64,000 nt of DNA from Ctena decussata (Eukaryota > Mollusca > Bivalvia > Lucinida > Lucinidae). The DNA lies in NCBI GenBank assembly GCA_963989385.1, contig OZ022512.1, positions 24,945,899 to 25,009,898 on the forward strand. Reading direction: 5' to 3'. The notes under the pieces are model-generated. The model searched no databases. It was not told the DNA's origin and worked only from the letters and a program-made list of their open reading frames with translations. Shown in pieces: positions 60,135 through 64,000 of the stretch. A program made the translations under genes and the position numbers. Within the stretch, counting starts at the first letter, position 1. Each line of letters begins with the position of its first letter.

Positions 60135-60655
60135 TTTCATTTGCACCTTTGGACGCATTACTCCACTGAAAAAGTCAAATTGCTCCATTTTAGGGCATTT
60201 ACGGTAATTTGTATAGGTGTCCCAATTTTATCATTTTACGACACATACCGTATGTATTGTTGGCATGTTCAAAGGCGTATGTAGGGGTTTTTATTCAAAT
60301 GTTCAATTAAAAGAAAGTTTAAAGCAAAGCTTAAAGTTTAAACCAAATCGTATTCGCTTATGGTACTGAGCATGGCCTGGTCAAAGTACTTTTACGCAAT
60401 AAAAGTGAAGTAATCTCAACTGAGCATGAGAAAAAAAAGTTTTATAACCTCGGGGCCAGTAATTTTGCAGCAAAAGTTAGAACCATTATGGTCTCGAAAA
60501 TTAACTTAATGCTTTAAGGGCATCTGTTAACTGGACGCAATAGACATGTTAAAGTTTCTTAATTATGTTGTCTGTAAAGTTGTTCGAAAAGTGAATAAAT
60601 AAGCGAATGGGAATATAAAAAGAATCTTAACAAGAAAAAATAAACAAATGAAAAA
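60135..60655. other. Unassigned, with a MITE fragment
   Basis: 60414-60458 is one end of the MITE at 35683-35926 (CTCAACTGAGCATGAG ... ACCTCGGGGCCAG). No gene was recognised. Confidence 0.5.
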
Positions 60656-62394
60656 CAAGAGGACCAATGGTCCTGTAGCTCACCTGACACTTGGTCCTGA
60701 TATATATTTTAATGTTTATGATGGGCTTGAGTGCCCAAAGCTACATACCAAGTTTCAAGGTCATACACCTTTTGGTTCTGGAGAAGAAGATTTTGAAGGG
60801 TTTTTACCATATATGGCATGGCGGCCATCTTGGTCAAGACCCTGAGAACAAACTTTTATTCCCTGATCACACTTAGACTCCATATGAAATTTCGCTTCAA
60901 TCAGACCAGTGGTTTCAGAGGAGTAGATGTTTTGAAAATCTTGATGACGGACAGACCGACAAAATGACCTTGACCTTTCAGTGACAAAATATCTTCATCT
61001 GGTCATTTAGTTGACCATATATACCATGTATTGTACCTAAGACTTAAATAGTTTCTGAGAAATCCACTGTATAAGCGTTTTCCCATATAAAAGCCTAACA
61101 TACCAAAGTTGACCATGTCGTCAATTAATTCAAGGTCAACACATGGTCATCATTTGTATAAACTATGATAGGCCAGCATGCCCGATGCTACATACCAAGT
61201 TTCAAGGTCATAGGCCTTTTGGTTCTAGAGAAGAAGATTTTTGAAGGGTTTTTACCATATATGGGCATGGTGGCTATCTTGGTCATGTGACCCAGACCCC
61301 GCGTATAAACTTTCGTTCCCCAATCCCACTGAGACTCCATATGAAATTTGGCTTCAATCGGCCCAGTGCTTTCAGAGGAGAAGATGTTTGAAAATCTTGA
61401 CGACGGATGGTCCGACGGAATGACCTTGACCTTTAGTGACATAATATCTTCATCTGGTCATTTAGTCGACCATGTATACCAAGTATTGTACCTAATACTT
61501 AAATAGTTTCTGAGAAATCCACTGTTTAAGCGTTTTCCCATATAAAAGCCTAACGTACCAAAGTTGACCATCCCGTAAATTAGGTCAAGGTCAACGCAAG
61601 ATCATGATTTGTATAAAATATGATGGACCCGCATGCCCGATGCTACATACCAAGTTTCAAGGTCATAGGCCTTTTGGTTCACGAGAAGAAGATTTTTGAA
61701 GGGTTTTTACCATATATGGGCATGGCGGCCATCTTGGTCATGTGACCTGGACCAAATATATAAACTTTCATTCCCCCATCCCACTGAGACTCCATATGAA
61801 ATTTGGCTTCAATCGGCCCAGTGGTTTCAGAGGAGAAGATATTTGAAAATCTTGACGACGGATGGTCCGACGGAATGACCTTGACCTTTAGTGACATAAT
61901 ATCTTCATCTGGTCATTTAGTCAACCATGTATACCAAGTATTGTACCTTAGACTTAAATAGTTTCTGAGAAATCCACCGTTTAAGCGTTTTCCCATATAA
62001 AACCCTAACATACCAAAGTTGACCATGTCATAAATTAGGTCAAGGTCATCACAAGGTCACGATTTATATAAATTATGATGGGCCCGCATGCCCGATGCTA
62101 CATACCAAGTTTCAAGGTCATAGGCCTTTTGGTTCTGGAGAAGAAGATTTTTGAAGGGTTTTTACCATATATGGGCGTGGCGGCCATCTTGGTCATGTGA
62201 CCTGGACCAAATATATAAACTTTCGTTTCCCCCATCCTGTTAAGGCTCCATATAAAATTTGGCTTCAGTGGTTTCTGAGAAGAAGATGTTTTAAATTGTG
62301 GACGCCGACGACGACGACGACGCCGACGACGCCGACGACGACGACGACGGACGACGGACCAAGTCTATACTATAAGCTCACCACAGGTGAGCTA
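60656..62394 (-). mobile_element. HINE-like element, minus strand, about 490-bp modules
   Basis: On the minus strand the 5' hairpin is AGCTCACCTG / TGGTGAGCTT (62376-62394), then a (GTC)-rich run (62305-62358). About three modules of about 490 bp follow, each with the plus-strand motif CTACATACCAAGTTTCAAGG. The 3' end is GTCAGGTGAGCTA, hairpin AGGACCATTGGTCCT and CTTG (60656-60700). Structurally complete. Confidence 0.72.
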
Positions 62395-63011
62395 AAAAGC
62401 AGTATATAAAAATATAAGTGACAAAGACTCGTTTACGGGGTCGATCTTGAATATGAACTATCTGTAGTAATGTTCAGATTGAAGAGGTGAAATCGAGTTT
62501 AATAGGATAGTCAGAAGACAGCCAAATTAAAAAATGTGATTTTGTGACTTTTGACTTTATTTTGTATTTTCCATTCACTATTTTGGACTTTAAAGGTATG
62601 CACGTAATTTGATTTTTTATACATGTAGTTTGGTGAAATTCGAGGACGACGATGTTACAGTTTCATGTCGGTAACCCTTAAAGCACAAACAGACGACAAA
62701 ATTTACGTCTGCAAAATTTCAATAATATATTTTCCCAAGCCATTTCTTATTTGAGAATTCGAAGACTAGGGGTCAAACAGTGTGGATCCAGATGAGGCCG
62801 CCTAATCTGGATCTACGCAGTTTGCAAATTCAAATTTAACTTTTTTCGGTTTTAGCGATTTCAGACTTAAAAGCTGGTTTGCGCATTCCGCCATATACAT
62901 GTACTAGCATTTCAATGGTCTGGAAAGCTTCATTCTTTACTGAGCGGGTTCATTTTTTTTCTCTTTTATTTTCGGTTCTTCGGTGTGTTATTTTATTTAC
63001 AAAATTTATAT
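62395..63011. other. Unassigned, no gene seen
   Basis: Only a short inverted segment at 62780-62825 (GTGTGGATCCAGATGAGG ... CTAATCTGGATCTACGC) was recognised. Confidence 0.4.
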
Positions 63012-63236
63012 ATGAGCCGCGACCCGACAAAACTAACAAAGTGGTAGTGCGCCCAGCGAAGACTCGGGTCAGCCTGAACATCCGCCAAGTCTGATCGGAG
63101 TCGGAGCAAGCTTAGATCCTTAGCTACATTTTAAGAGCACGGGGAATGCCGTTACCTGACTGGGCGGATGCCCAGGCTGATCTGAGTCTTCGCTGGGTGC
63201 ACGTGTCACTTGTTTGTTTTCTCGTGTGGCGGCTCA
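63012..63236. mobile_element. Palindromic MITE, family A, copy 9
   Basis: Diverged copy with ends ATGAGCCGCGACCCGAC and TCGTGTGGCGGCTCA. The centre is shortened. It ends 5 bp before the next foldback element. Confidence 0.8.
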
Positions 63237-63240
63237 ATTA

Positions 63241-63808
63241 TTCTCGAAAAAATATTAAGGGGTCAAACTTTTACCCTGCGATTTCTTTAACATTTGGTAA
63301 AATATGTCATTTCTACCTTACATTTCATTAATTTTGCAAGTTTTGTACACATGAAATTATAGCCTTTATCTTGACCAAGTCCAGCCTTCAATTCACACTA
63401 CCCTCAAAATCAAAGTGGTCGGAAGTCCATTAGGAGCAAATTCACCAAAATTTTCGATTTTACCCATGAATTTTTGGCACAATTGCTCGATAGTTATCAA
63501 ATTTAATTATTTTGAAGGTCAGCAAGCTGTAACAAGTTTAAAACTCACAGCAATTTTAGAAGTTATGCCCGACCAAACTGACACACTATCAATTCGCTAT
63601 GGGAATTCGAACCACATTCATTTTAGGGGTAGTTTGACTTAAAGCCTGGACTTGGTCAAGACAAAGGCTATAGGTTCAAACTTCATGTGCATAAAACTTG
63701 CAAAATGAATAAAATAGAAAGTAGAAATGATTTATTTTACCAACTTCATAAAATGTTCCAGAAATCGCAGGGTAAAAATTTGACCCTTTTATTTTTTGTT
63801 CGAGTATA
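63241..63808. mobile_element. Foldback element, about 150-bp arms
   Basis: The left arm (63241-63395) includes AGGGGTCAAACTTTTACCCT and CTTTATCTTGACCAAGTCC. The right arm (63635-63808) is the near-complement. The 230-bp centre is unique. Confidence 0.85.
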
Positions 63809-63942
63809 TGTTCAGTGCAATTGGTGATTTAATTGCTGTTTGTCGACTGTAAAACGTCTCTCTGTATTTACAATAGCAATAGTGTAGCAAGTATTGTCTG
63901 ATAGGTTTGGACTCATCTTTAAAATGGAGTGCTGCTCAAACC

Positions 63943-63964
63943 AGGCCCCGAGGTTATAAAACAT
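63943..63964. repeat. End fragment of the GGCCCCGAGG MITE
   Basis: CAGGCCCCGAGGTTATAAAA matches the left end of the element at 35683-35926. The rest is absent. Confidence 0.7.
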
Positions 63965-64000
63965 GAGTACATTCTCAAACTCAAAATAAAGCACACTGAT

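Overview
The window is animal nuclear DNA, A+T-rich, with small exons in introns packed with repeats. I infer a bivalve mollusc, probably a large repeat-rich clam-type genome. The reasons are two metazoan genes with GT-AG introns, tRNA-derived SINEs, an APE-type LINE carrying a 2A-like peptide, many hairpin-ended elements with GTCCG runs, and dozens of palindromic MITEs. Species is not determined. Only two host protein genes can be supported. Most other open frames are chance or repeat-derived. || Genes. (1) 2241-7708, + strand: mitochondrial chaperonin 10 (HSP10/HSPE1), three exons recovered, first exon with the start codon not found. (2) 26182-57637, + strand: a concentrative nucleoside transporter (SLC28/CNT), twelve coding exons whose phases all agree, giving 623 residues. 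Its inward-facing sugar-site residues look normal, but the usual Gln-Thr pair in the base-binding hairpin is Met-Ile. (3) 47505-50861, + strand: an intact 1118-codon LINE endonuclease/reverse transcriptase ORF in CNT intron 6, with a D-V-E-R-N-P-G-P 2A-like motif near its N terminus. || Layout. 1-2240: flank with a hAT-like element. 2241-8000: HSP10 exons and repeat-filled introns. 8-15.7 kb: SINEs and hairpin-ended tandem-repeat elements, some nested. 15.7-19.1 kb: a 35-bp minisatellite. 20.6-25.4 kb: TIR elements, including a 3.2-kb element filled with AGATATCT-type palindromes. 26-57.6 kb: the CNT gene. 57.6-64 kb: repeats only. || The main theme is how mobile DNA sits against exons. Nine copies of one palindromic MITE family are present, and four end 20-53 bp upstream of a splice acceptor. 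Another MITE sits directly at the exon 9 donor and its flanking duplication GGTAA copies the donor itself. A second theme is a set of about ten elements with one shared plan: 5' hairpin, GTCCG run, tandem modules, then a half-hairpin repeat and a short 3' hairpin. I read these as Helentron-associated (HINE-like) elements, which is an inference.
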